Assembly (NCBI GenBank): GCA_021234155.1
Contig: JAJEKV010000016.1
Coordinates: 19,169,616 to 19,233,615 of the forward strand
Length of the DNA stretch: 64,000 bases
Source: Isoetes taiwanensis
Lineage: Eukaryota; Streptophyta; Lycopodiopsida; Isoetales; Isoetaceae
Direction: 5' to 3'
Shown: positions 22,251 through 36,476 of the stretch, piece after piece
How the letters are laid out: each line of letters starts with the position of its first letter
Position numbering within the stretch: position 1 is the first letter of the stretch
The notes under the pieces: generated by a model
The model's database searches: none
Seen by the model: only the letters and a program-made list of their open reading frames with translations
What the model was told of the DNA's origin: nothing
Position numbers and translations under genes: made by a program

Positions 22251-23047
22251 TCCATCAAACAATGCAAATCCGGGGTCCAAGTCCGATTGTAGAGCCGAGA
22301 TTGAACAAAAATGGCTCTTGAACACAAAAATGGGACAAATGTAAACCGAAAAACAATGATATGGGATATTTCGATATCACCGGGAGGCAAAATCTTGCCC
22401 GTGGGATAATTCGAGCTTGCAGATGGCGCCAAGGAAGAGGCGGGAAGAAAAATCCCTGGACTCCCTCCCTTTCCTGGATCTCCTCCTAATCGGGCTGTTA
22501 GTGGATCTAGAGAGACATTTGTCTCGCCCATCTCTCAAGGCATATCAGATAATTTTTATCTCGTCAGATACGATGAGAGAGATAAAAAATTTCGTGCATG
22601 TGGCTAACGTAAGAGACATGCTGACTTAGAGATTACGAGAGACAATACGAGAGAATATGAGAGATGAGAGATGGGGGAGAGATGAGAGAGATGGGTCAGA
22701 GTGGGAAAACTCAACTCTCAACTTGAGAGATGATTCGCCCCTAACAGCCGTTAGGGGCGTTTTCATTGCCCACTAACCATACAATTAGACTTAATTTTCA
22801 TCACCAAAAAACTGCCCGAAATGTTTCCTCAGACCGAAACCGGGGCCATTTCCCAAGCTTGATCTTCAAGGCCGCCTAATTCTTGCAAAAGTATCCAATT
22901 TCTCGAAGCAATTAGCCGATTACGATCCAGGTATTCGTCAGATTTTGCACCCATTTGCATTCTGTTTTTTGAGCATTCATACATTAAGTTTTGAACCTCA
23001 ATTTTGTTTTAAGTCTTCCTTATTCCCCTACAATTATTTGGATTTAG

Positions 23048-24190
23048 ATGTCTAAGGCCTCTCGATCTACTTACCAGCAAGCAGCAAGCCTTTCGTGCCT
23101 CCTCGGGTTGAAAAAATGGCACCAAGAAGGACCCGGAAAATGACAGGCCAGATCTCCATGGATGTGCATTTGGAGACAAATTCTGAGCCTATTCCATCTC
23201 CAAGACTGCCAAAGGAAAGAAGATCCAAACGAGTATTGAGCGAAATTCAGGCATCCTCTGATATTGTGAGTGAATCTTTTGAATCCGAATCTGCCTTGGC
23301 TCTTGTTGTGCACGAAACGGAAAATTCAAAAGTGATAGACACAAAGAATATCTCCTGTGCAATGGACAGATCAAGGTGTCTCCACTTTCCTCCTCTCTAA
23401 CACACAATGGAGGGAAATTATGATCAAATTGCAGCCTATAGTTGGGGGTTTAGTGGAGCTGAGACAACTAAAGAACAAATGGGATAAGCTCCAAGCTAAA
23501 TTCAAAGATGAGAAGGAGGCTTGTAGCCAGACGGGTTCTGAACCTTCAACTTGGCAGTGGTATGACAGAATGGAAGAGGTGAAGTATGGTGTGACCTCAG
23601 GTAATCCAATTCCAGGGGCTGGTGATGATGGCGAATTTGGGAATGAAGCTTTTGAGGCTGCAGACTTGCGTACAAATTTCTCAGAATCATTCATGAATGA
23701 CACTTTCTTTAAAACTGTTGGAACAGACGCAACATTTGAGGACCACTTCGAAAGCATTCCACCCAATTCAAATAATAATGTAAACACGGGAAATCCGAGC
23801 AGTCCAGTCATGCCCGACATTCCAAGCAATAGGACACCAACAGGAAACTAGACAGATTCTTCAAGTCCTAGATCAGCTGCATGTAACCAGCCTGGAGTTT
23901 GTAGAAAACCTACGAGTAGAAAGAAGTCCAGGTTGCAGATAGATGAGGACATTGCAATGGGAATATCACAGATGGCAAGCACATTTGGGGACACTGAGGT
24001 GAAGAAATTGGATTTCCTGAAAGAAGAAAGTGCAAGAAACATTGAGTTGGTTAGGGAATTGGAAACAATAAGGTCTGCCAACAGTTTGAAAATTGTTGAG
24101 TCCATGGCTGCAATGACTCAAAGCATTTGTGAAATGACAAAGGAGACATTGCTCGAAATTGATAAACTGGCTGCCAAGAACAAGGACTAA
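23048..24190 (+). pseudogene. H2 ORF1, Myb/SANT-like DNA-binding protein
   Basis: After a start like that of H3 (ATGTCTAAGGC at 23048) a frameshift leads into the frame at 23095 (MAPRRTRKMTGQISM). The Myb/SANT-like region follows: QWTDQGVSTF, a deletion of ~16 residues, SNTQWREI, VELRQLKNKWDKLQAKFKDE. The C-terminal part contains KKSRLQIDEDIAMGISQMAS, a charged coiled-coil-like segment, and AAMTQSICEMTKETLLEI. One in-frame TAG lies at ~23849. It is the partner of the convergent transposase. Damage is modest: two frameshifts and one stop. Confidence 0.85.
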
Positions 24191-24386
24191 AGGTTCGTTT
24201 TCAGTTTTCTACTTTTTAGAAATTCTATTTTGGAACGGTCTCAAACCCACTAGTATTCCTAATTATTGAATGACTTGTACCGGCCTATTTCTTTAGTATT
24301 AATTATTGTCTTCTAGTCGCAATCACCCAAATTCGTAAAGGCTATTTAAGCTTTCTGAATTCCTTGCATGCAAGCCGCTCCAAAAC

Positions 24387-24923
24387 ATGGAGAGAATCGT
24401 GAACCGTAAGCGCCCTCATTCTCCAAGCTCATCTTCGTCTTCCTCCAAGACCTCTTCCTCTTTCTTGACTCCGGATTCTACTGCTTCTTCTTCAAGTGAG
24501 GTTTCTTATTACTCTGAATATTCCTCATGGCCTACTACTAGTGAGGAAATTCTTCCTGATAGTAGTGCGGAAGAGCAACAGTTCAGTGATCATCCAGTGA
24601 GCTTAGAAAACATTTTTCAGGAGAACCAGGTTTCGGATGAAGACTCTTCTGCCGAGCTAGAAGAAAGCCAATAGTCCTCCCCCTCAGTCCAGGTTGCAAA
24701 CCCTGAAGTGGAAATCATCTCTCATAAGGTTATCCATTGCAGCTTCTCCAAGAAGACCATTACAGCTTTTTTGGAAATGGAGGTGAGTATAGAAGCTGAG
24801 GTTTTAGAATGGGCCGCACGGACAGGCCATATGGAATGTGTCTACATTAGGCATGAAGAAAAATGGTGCCTCCATGAAATACGAAGTGTAACCTTTCAGT
24901 GCGAGCTATGTCCCCGGCTTTGA
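24387..24923 (+). pseudogene. H2 third ORF (Ser-rich/acidic plus conserved C-terminal domain)
   Basis: MERIVNRKRPHSPSSSSSSS begins a Ser/Glu-rich region to residue ~95, where a TAG interrupts. The frame then continues with EVEIISHKVIHCSFSKKTI, FLEMEVSIEAEVLEWAA and HMECVYIRHEEKW. It is the homologue of 33228-33845 in H3 and 19490-19856 in H1. It lies between ORF1 and the transposase 3' end, on the same strand as ORF1. I do not recognise the domain. Confidence 0.75.
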
Positions 24924-25567
24924 GAGAAAAAAATAATAATTTGTCTCACTTTTTTTTTTTTGTCCATTTTCTTTTTGTAACAGGCTTTTGGTATCTATAA
25001 AATGGCATGCATGCCATTTTTTTGCTGATGTGATTGCTCGGGATCTGACAAATGATAAAAAATATGTCCACTATTCATGCAGATTACCTATGATCATTGG
25101 AAGGTGTGCAATTTTTTTGTTTTGTATAGTGAAGTCATTTGACTCACTCAAATTGTAACAGGCTCACTCAGATTGACTCAGATTGCTGAACTGTTTTGAA
25201 CAGGGCATTATATGCCCATGTACTGAAATCTTATGAATACAAACTTGGTTTATCCTACTTGTACCTGTACTCTTGATTTCTTTTAGTCTTCTTTGTTCTT
25301 TAATGTGAAGTCATTTGACTCACAATGTCTGTAACAGGCTGCTCAGTATTTTTAATGAAAGGTTTTGAGCTCTAAACTATATGTTGGAAACTAAGCTCTA
25401 AACTTATTTATTTTTTCATCATTCTGTAAAAATGCATGACAAAGAATTAAAGAGGTCAAATCGAATAGAATTGAAATATGGATTTCATTTTTATTGTCTA
25501 CAAAAACCATTCAGGGGATCACATGTCCATCCAGATTCTCAAATAACACGTGCCTCATTTGATCACC

Positions 25568-26865
25568 TTATTTTTTCAAGGACCTGTTCATGGCTTCTGT
25601 TTCATGGTAATATATTGGTGGAGGATCGTCTTCAATTGGCAGCATGTTCCAGCCCTTGTCTTCCATTATACAAAAGTTCCAAAGAACACAACATGCATGT
25701 ATGATCTTGGAGGCTTTGGCAACATGTACGGGCAAGTGTTCCAGAATTCTGAATTTTTCCTTGACAATGCCAAATCCATTTTCTACACACACTCTGCCCC
25801 TACAAATCCTTTTGTTAAACTTACCATAAGCACCCTGATTTTGAGAAAAGACTTTAAGGAGAAAGGGCCTGCTAGAATATGCTGAATCACCTAGTAGTAG
25901 TGGTGGAATAGTTACCTGAACCTCTTGGTCAGTAGGATGCCCCTTCTTCAGTTTTCTGCCACTCAAAGTCACCATTGGTTCTTGCAAAATTTGTTTGGAA
26001 GCAATTTTATTATAGATGGAGCTCTTCTTAAACTGGTTGGAATCATGGACTGAACCTATTCTTGTTACACAAACATTTATAAACAATCTGCTATGTGTCA
26101 CAATTCCTTGCATGAGACATGAGTGCCTCTTATGTCTGCTATAATAGTCATCCCCATTATCCTTTTTTTTGGGTTTCCTCCATAAAAAGATGTGGGAACC
26201 GTCAACTGCACCATATATATTGGGAAACCCAGTTGCATCATGGAATTCCTTAATACACTGAGTTAATCTTGCTCCTGTAGGCATAGCAACAAACCGTTTG
26301 TACAACATTGTCTTCGAGGCCAATACAAGCGTGACTTTCTTGGTATATTTTTGCACTGTTGCTTTCCCAACATAAAATCTATGTCCCACATGTAAGGGCA
26401 TATCCTCGTGTGCTTAAAAATACAGAACCATAGCAACTGCTTTCCTTGGATCAACAGGGGGCCTTACTTTAATCCCGGGCCTGACGAGATAAGGCACAAT
26501 TAAACCTACCAATCTCTCAAATGTGGCCCTTTTCATCCTGTAAAATTGGTGCCACATATCGTCTTCAAAGGATGGTAGACAATTCCAAGCATGGTTATCG
26601 ATATTATCCCACTGTGTTCTCTGCCTTGGAGCAATCCAGAATCTTCTTGGTGGTCTTCTCGCCCTACTGGAACCCGCTATCATTAAAGCTGCAGATGCGC
26701 AAAAAAACAAACCATTGTTATCTTCTAAAACTTCATCATCGAACAGGGTCATTGGGTCTTCGAGCTCATTGAGCGCAAGTAGCTGCAAACAGTATCTCTG
26801 GAATGCAAATCCGAGTGTCAAAACCGAAAAAGCATGGCAATCATGCCAAGAATGACCGGATCCAT
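25568..26865 (-). pseudogene. H2 Harbinger transposase, one frameshift near the middle
   Basis: Start set at the Met-Asp-Pro codon (26865) conserved with H3. Blocks in order: PRRFWIAPRQRTQWDN, DDMWHQFYRMKRATFERLVG, HVGHRFYVGKATVQKYTKK, GFPNIYGAVDGSHIFLWRK (first catalytic Asp), GDDYYSRHKRHSC, GSVHDSNQFKKS, LLLGDSAY (second Asp), KRICRGRVCVENGFGIVKEK (Glu). This is the DDE_Tnp_4 nuclease type of PIF/Harbinger. Small frameshifts near the start and at ~26405 separate otherwise open frames, so the copy is fairly young. Confidence 0.9.
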
Positions 26866-27192
26866 GGTTTAGCAGCCGGAATTGAAAGCGTAGAGAGGCA
26901 AAACTAGAAATGAAATATCCCACATAGGCTGCCGAACCAAGAAAAAAACAGACTTGAATATCCCACAATTTGGTGCCCGAATGGAACGTTTCAGTCGAAT
27001 TATCCCACAAAGAACTCGTCGGCCGGAATGGATGCACGATCGAAAATCCGACGAACAGCAAAAATTGTGCCCATAACCGAGGCTGTTAAACTTCGAGAGA
27101 CAATTGTCTCTCCTCTCCTCCCAAAAAAATACGTACATTTAGGGGAGGAGCCGTATGTGACGAGAGATGGGTTTTTTTACAAGCATGTGGCC

Positions 27193-27194
<2 letters not shown>

Positions 27195-27285
<91 letters not shown>
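27195..27285. repeat. (GA)n microsatellite, tract 2
   Basis: About 45 GA units between the right end of H2 and the 3' end of LINE1. The LINE tail (three GTGAA units on this strand) begins directly after the tract. Confidence 0.98.

Positions 27286-31362
<4,077 letters not shown>

Positions 31363-31404
<42 letters not shown>
31363..31404. repeat. (GA)n microsatellite, tract 4
   Basis: About 21 GA units between the 5' end of LINE2 and the left terminus of H3. Confidence 0.98.
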
Positions 31405-31408
<4 letters not shown>

Positions 31409-31857
31409 TTGGCCACATGCGAACTTAGAGTAGGTGAGAGAGAATACGAGAGAATACGAGAGGCGAGAGAGAATGAGAGATGGGTGAGAGAGGAGAGAGA
31501 GGAGAGGAGAGGAGAGAGAGAGGATTTGCCCCTAACAGCCGTTAGGGGCGTTTCCATTATCCACTAACCAAACAACCCCCTAAAATTATGTCGCCTGAAT
31601 TTCATGACCGAAAAATTTCATGCATCGAAATCCCGGGGCGCCATTTTCCCCTGTTTCTTGGTCTTCAACACCGCGCAATTCCTTGAATTCCCCCCAAATT
31701 CTTCCATCAGCGCTATTGATTTTCGGTCTACAGGTATTTCTCAGCCCATTCGATCATTGTAAATTCATTTCAATTCGATCTTACATTATTCTCTTGTCGA
31801 ATTCTAGTCCGGCAGGTATTGTTTCTTGGTTGATTAGCTTGATTTCTATAGACTCGG

Positions 31858-33028
31858 ATGTCTAAGGCAACCAGATCTGCTCTGCCATCAAGCAGCAAAC
31901 CCTTTGTGCCTCCTCGCATTGAAAAAATGGCTCCAAGGAAGACGCGGAAGATGACAGGGCAAATTTCAATGAACGTGAGCTTGGAGTCAAATTCCGAGCC
32001 TATTGTTACTGCTCCTCCACCAAAGGAAAAGAGATGAAAATGAGTTCTCAGCGAAATCCAAGCACCTCCCAGCACTGTGAGTGATTCTCATCAGCCCAAT
32101 AATTCAATGGCTATTGTTGTTCTTGAAAAAGAAAATCCCAAACAAATAGACACAAAGAATAGGAAGACTCCAGTCCAATGGACAGATCAGGGTGTTTCCA
32201 CTTTCCTGAATCTTCTAAATGAAATGAAGCTGGTTACCAATGGCAGTCTGAATCTTTCTAATTCACAATGGAGAGAAATTCTTGTGAAATTGCAACCAAT
32301 TGTAGATGGATTAGTCGAAGTGAGGCAATTGAAGAACAAATGGGATAAGCTACAGGCAAAATTCAAGGATGAGAAGGAGGCTTCCAGTCAAACGGGTTCA
32401 GAACCTTCAAGTTGGCAATGGTTTGATAGAATGGAAATATGGAGTGACTTCTGATAACCCCATTCGAGGGGCTGGTGATGAGGGGGAATTTGGGAATGAA
32501 GCCTTTGAGGTTGCTGATTTGCACACTAATTTTTCTGACAGTTTCTTTGAGACAGTTGGTTCTGATGCTGCTTTTGATGAGCCTTTTGAGAGTAATGAAG
32601 AGATTCCCAATGTCAATATCAACATTGACAATTCAGCTAGCCCAAGGGTTCATGAAATGCCAAACAATCGAACTCCCACAGGAAACAACACAGATTCCTC
32701 CTCCCCTAGATCTGCAGCATGCAATCAACCTGGAGTTTGTGGAAAACCAACAGGCAGAAAGAAGTCTAGATTGCAGATTGATGAAGATATTGCTATTGGA
32801 ATCTCACAAATGGCAAGCACCTTTGGAGATACAGAAGTGAAAAAACTGGATTTCATGAAGGAAGAATTTGCAAAGAAGATGGAATTGGTTAGAGAATTGG
32901 AGACAATTAGATATGCCAATTCTTTGAAGATTGCTGAATCTATGGCAGCAATGACCCAGAGCATATGTCAGATGACAAAGGACACACTTCTCGAAATTGC
33001 CAAATTGGCAGCCAAAAACAAAGAATAA
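31858..33028 (+). pseudogene. H3 ORF1, Myb/SANT-like DNA-binding protein
   Basis: Start MSKATRSALPSSSKPFVPP. Two stops lie close together near 32036 (AGA TGA AAA TGA). The Myb/SANT-like domain follows (32160-32440): PVQWTDQGVSTFLNLLNE, LSNSQWREILVKLQP, EVRQLKNKWDKLQAKFKDE, SSWQWFDRME. After a frameshift at ~32440 comes an acidic region, then GRKKSRLQIDEDIAIGISQM, KKLDFMKEEFAKKMELVREL (coiled coil) and AAMTQSICQMTKDTLLEIAK to a TAA at 33028. It is the most complete ORF1 of the three Harbingers. Role by family: binds element ends and partners the transposase. Confidence 0.9.
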
Positions 33029-33227
33029 AGGTATGTTCACTTTCATACATTCTGTTATACTTCACTTTTTGTTTCTTTTTGAACTGTCTCAAATTGGATA
33101 ATTGTCTTATTATTCAATGATTGGTACGTTCATGTAGGCATGTAGATTTCGTAGCATAAAGCATTAAATGGCAGTCTTATCAAGTTGCCCCATTTAAACA
33201 TCCCCTCCACCCTCAAGAATTCACGCT

Positions 33228-33845
33228 ATGGCGCCCAAGCTACCTCGCTCCTCTCTCAGCCCTCCGACCTCCTCATCTTCCTCTTCTTCTTCTTCAGAAT
33301 ACTCCAGAGAGGAGTATTATGGCCCAATTGATTCATCCAAAGTCTCCCACGAGACTTCGGATGAATCTAACTACTACTCCGACCATGATTCATGGTCGGA
33401 GAGTTCAAGGGAAGAAGTTGAAGAGGATTCTTCAGCTTCAATGTTTTCGGCCCCTTCTCCTCCTCGTTCCCCTATTGCAGGTGAAGTGGAAGAATCTTTT
33501 TCAGATCCTCCTCCTCCTCCACCTCAGGCAGACGAGGAACAAGATTCTTCCCCAACAATCGTAGCAGAAGTTGATGAGGTGGAAGTTATCCCTCACAAGG
33601 TCATCCACTGCAGTCTTTCACAGCGGGCAGTCATGAATTTTATGGATATGGGTGTGCACATTGAAGCCGAGGTCCTGACTTGGGTAGAAGCAGCCCCTCT
33701 GAAGCAAAAGGCCCATGTGGAGTGTGTCTACATCCAGCATGCAGGTAAATGGGCCAGACTATTACAGAAACCTGTGAGCTGTGCGCGTGAAGATCACCTC
33801 CACCTGAAGCCTTTTTTTTTGTTTGTCTTTTTTATAAATCTGTAG
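33228..33845 (+). CDS. H3 third ORF, 205 aa, open; unknown conserved Harbinger protein
   Basis: An intact frame: MAPKLPRSSLSPPTSSSSSS, then a Ser/Glu/Tyr-rich and Pro-rich acidic region to residue ~115. A compact domain follows: EVIPHKVIHCSLSQRAVMNF, MDMGVHIEAEVLTWVEAAP, KQKAHVECVYIQHAGKW. The last ~40 residues (from QKPVSCARED) are poorly supported and end in a Phe-rich stretch. The domain is collinear in all three elements and conserved better than the Ser-rich part. That points to selection on a protein, yet a third gene is not standard for PIF/Harbinger. The function is unknown. It lies downstream of ORF1 and converges with the transposase. Confidence 0.75.
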   Translation: MAPKLPRSSLSPPTSSSSSSSSSEYSREEYYGPIDSSKVSHETSDESNYYSDHDSWSESSREEVEEDSSASMFSAPSPPRSPIAGEVEESFSDPPPPPPQADEEQDSSPTIVAEVDEVEVIPHKVIHCSLSQRAVMNFMDMGVHIEAEVLTWVEAAPLKQKAHVECVYIQHAGKWARLLQKPVSCAREDHLHLKPFFLFVFFINL

Positions 33846-34348
33846 TGTTTTTTTTTTTCAAAGAAAAGATTTCAGTTATGAAAAGCCACTGGCATCCCCT
33901 GCAGCATCTATCTGCAAGAAAAATATTTTGTTCAGGATGTAAACTTTTTCAAGGAATACAAGACCTTTACTTTGTGACAGATATGGATAATTAAATATCT
34001 TACATGTTTTATAGATTTTGTGTTCACTTTCTGGTTTTGTCAGTTATTGCAGATCTTTAGTTCAGGGCTGGAGAAGACCATGTTTCAACTTGAACCTGAA
34101 TTGTTTTTAGGCTATATAAAGCAGGCCCATATTTTGTGGCCAATTTCATTTGTATGCACTTTACTTGTATTCAGTTGTATGACAGTAACAATTTGAATAG
34201 AATTTCATTTACCTTATCCGACTTGTTCAAGTTTTTGGTATTTAAGACTCATTCGAGTTCCAAAAAAAATGAAATCAATAACATTTCAGGAGTTAAAAAA
34301 AAAGGAACAACTTATGAAAAAAAGTCTGCTGGCAGAACAATCAAATGA

Positions 34349-36003
34349 TCACAGCAGAACATGACCATCTAAGTTTTCAAATAAGACATGCCTCATCTGG
34401 TCTCCCTGTTTCTTAAGACTCCTGTTCATAGCTTCAGTCTCGTAGTAGTAAACTGGATCAGGCTCTTCTTCGAGAGGCAGCATGTCCCATCCCATGTCTT
34501 CCATAATACAAAAGTTCCAAAGCACACAAGCAACATGTATAATTTTGGAGGCCTTGCCAACATGCACGGGTAGATGTTTTAGAATTCTGAATTTCTCCTT
34601 CACAATCCCGAACCCATTTTCCACACAAACTCTACCCCTGCAAATCCGTTTATTAAATTTGCCATAAGGACCATGATTCTGTGGAAAAACTTTCAAGAGG
34701 AAGGGTCTGGCAGCATAGGCAGAATCACCAAGCAAAAGTGGAGGAATGTTAACCTAGATTTGGGGGTAAAAGCATGTTAGGGTGTCCCTTAAAAAGTATT
34801 ATTTAGTGACAAAAAAAGTACCTAAAAAGGTACCCATGACTGGGTACTGGGTACGTATGTAATATCTCAATAAAAGGTACACTCTAGAACTTTTATACAT
34901 ATTTTGGTCTCCAGTAGCATTATCTTTATCTTAACTTTGAATATTAATGCGTCCTTGACTTTTATTTTGGACTTTTGTACTAGTTTTAATGAAAATAAAA
35001 ATGAGAAAGTACCCAGTTCTGAAGTACCTAGTGTATGTACTTTTGCAGGTTCCAAAAGTGGTACACCCTAACATGCTTTTACCCTTGGTCTTCAGTGGGT
35101 TGACCTTTCTTCAATTTTCTGCCACTCAACGTTACAACTGGTTCGTTCAAGATTAGTTTGGATGCAATTTTGCTGTAAATGGAACTCTTCTTGAACTTTG
35201 TACACACATACATTTATAAAAAGCCTGTTGTGTGTGACAATACCCTGCAGCAGACATGAGTGCCTTTTGTGTCGACTGTAATAGTCATCACCTTTGTCAC
35301 TCTTCTTGGGTTTCCTCCATAAAAAAATATGAGACCCATCAACAGCACCATACACATTTGGCAATCCTGTTGCATCATGAAATTCTTTTATACATTGAGT
35401 CAATCTTGCTCCAGAAGGCATGGCTACAAAACTTTTGTAAAGCATTGTCTTGGAGGCCAACACTAGTGTAATTTTTTTAGTATATTTCTGCACTGTAGCT
35501 TTTCCAACATAGAATCTCTGACCCACATGCAAAGGCATATCACCGTGTGACAGAAAGTAAAGAACCATGGCTACAGCTTTCCTGGGATCAACTGGGGCCC
35601 TAACCTTAAACCCTGGCCTAATCAAATAAGGGACAACGAGCCCGACTAATCTCTCAAAGCTGGCCCTCTTCATTCTATAAAATTGATGCCACATATCATC
35701 TTCAAAAGAAGCTATACAATTCCATGTGTGATTATCTATATTATCCCATTGGGTCCTTTGCCTTGGAGCAATCCAAAATCTTCTAGGTGGCCTTCTAACC
35801 CGGCATGTTCCGGCTAACATCAAAGATGAGGCAGCACAGAAGAACAGACTGTCGTTTTCTGGCAAGGCATCGTCATCGAATAGATTCATTGGGTCTTCAA
35901 GCTCGTTTAGTTCCAGAAGCTGCAAACAGAACCTTTGGAATACGATTCCGATTGTAAGAGCACGCAATAGCATGGCAATCATTCCGAGAATCAATGGATC
36001 CAT
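34349..36003 (-). pseudogene. H3 Harbinger transposase, interrupted by a MITE
   Basis: Start at the Met-Asp-Pro codon (36003). Blocks: PRRFWIAPRQRTQWDN, DDMWHQFYRMKRASFERLVG, HVGQRFYVGKATVQKYTKK, GLPNVYGAVDGSHIFLWRK (first Asp), KGDDYYSRHKRHSC. A ~24-bp deletion with frameshift near 35200 removes the GSVHDSNQ block. The 321-bp MITE at 34764-35084 then splits the gene just before LLLGDSAY-type sequence (34735: LGDSAYAARPFLLKVFP) and KRICRGRVCVENGFGIVK. Apart from these two events the frame is open, so the element is not old. Confidence 0.9.
34764..35084. mobile_element. MITE in the H3 transposase, 321 bp
   Basis: The TIRs are GGGTAAAAGCATGTTAGGGT (left) and its reverse complement at the right end (ending ...GCTTTTACCC). 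TTGG at 34760-34763 and 35085-35088 is a candidate 4-bp target duplication. The transposase reading (PTED.. on one side, VNIPPLLLGDSAY on the other) can be joined across it, which confirms an insertion. No coding capacity. Confidence 0.85.
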
Positions 36004-36333
36004 GATAGAACGGCCGGGAAATGGAACCCTACACAAAGAACACAACAAAAGAATTATCCCACAAAGCTTACCTACCAGCAGGAACAGGGGAAGAAATATC
36101 CCATATTTTGGAGGCCGATTCAAAATTGGAGGGGAATTATCCCACAAAAACTTGACCTACCGGAATGATTCGATGGAGTAGTTCTCCGGCGGAAAGGCAA
36201 AAATTGAGGTCTAACGGCCGCTGTTAGAGCTCGAGAGATGGCCTTCTCTCCTCTCCTCCCAAAGAAATACGTACAATTCTGAGAGGAGTCGTATGTCACG
36301 AGAGACGGGTATTTTGGCAAGCATGTGGCCAAC

Positions 36334-36334
<1 letters not shown>

Positions 36335-36419
<85 letters not shown>

Positions 36420-36423
36420 GAGA
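36335..36423. repeat. (GA)n microsatellite, tract 5
   Basis: About 44 GA units with one GGGA interruption, between the right end of H3 and the 3' end of LINE3. Confidence 0.98.
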
Positions 36424-36476
36424 AAGTTTATTATGTCCATTAGGAGGCCTCAAAGGCCTATTAGACAATCAGTTTA

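Larger units (their letters stand above)
17500..22606. mobile_element. PIF/Harbinger element H1 (5.1 kb, most decayed)
   Basis: The termini are inverted: TGGCCACATG on the left and GCATGTGGCTA on the right. Gene order matches H2 and H3: Myb-like ORF1 and a third ORF on the plus strand, and a DDE transposase on the minus strand. A subterminal palindrome (GCCCCTAACTATTGTTAGGGC) lies near 17592. The left end abuts (GA)n tract 1; the right end abuts H2 within a few bases. Many stops and frameshifts mark it as the oldest of the three. Confidence 0.85.
22612..27193. mobile_element. PIF/Harbinger element H2 (4.6 kb)
   Basis: The left end (AGACATGCTGACTTAGAG) aligns with the left end of H3 (CCACATGCGAACTTAGAG). 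The right end is GCATGTGGCCGAC, then (GA)n tract 2. A subterminal palindrome CCCCTAACAGCCGTTAGGGG lies near 22737-22756. Contents: ORF1 (+), third ORF (+), transposase (-). It abuts H1 on the left with only a few intervening bases. Confidence 0.85.
31409..36332. mobile_element. PIF/Harbinger element H3 (4.9 kb), flanked by (GA)n on both sides
   Basis: The termini TTGGCCACATGC and GCATGTGGCCAA are perfect inverted copies. Only ATGCC (left) and CCT (right) separate them from (GA)n tracts 4 and 5. Subterminal palindromes occur at both ends: CCCCTAACAGCCGTTAGGGG near 31527 and CTAACGGCCGCTGTTAG near 36211. Contents: ORF1 (+), third ORF (+), transposase (-) with a MITE inserted in it. Harbingers normally duplicate a 3-bp TWA target; no such duplication is visible here. 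Confidence 0.9.

Noticed and set aside
31918-31990. H3-tail mimic in Harbinger ORF1 (APRKTRKMTGQ)
   Set aside because: Only a loose resemblance to ARTKQTARKSTG, not at the N-terminus and without the KQTA core; likely a basic nuclear-localisation stretch.
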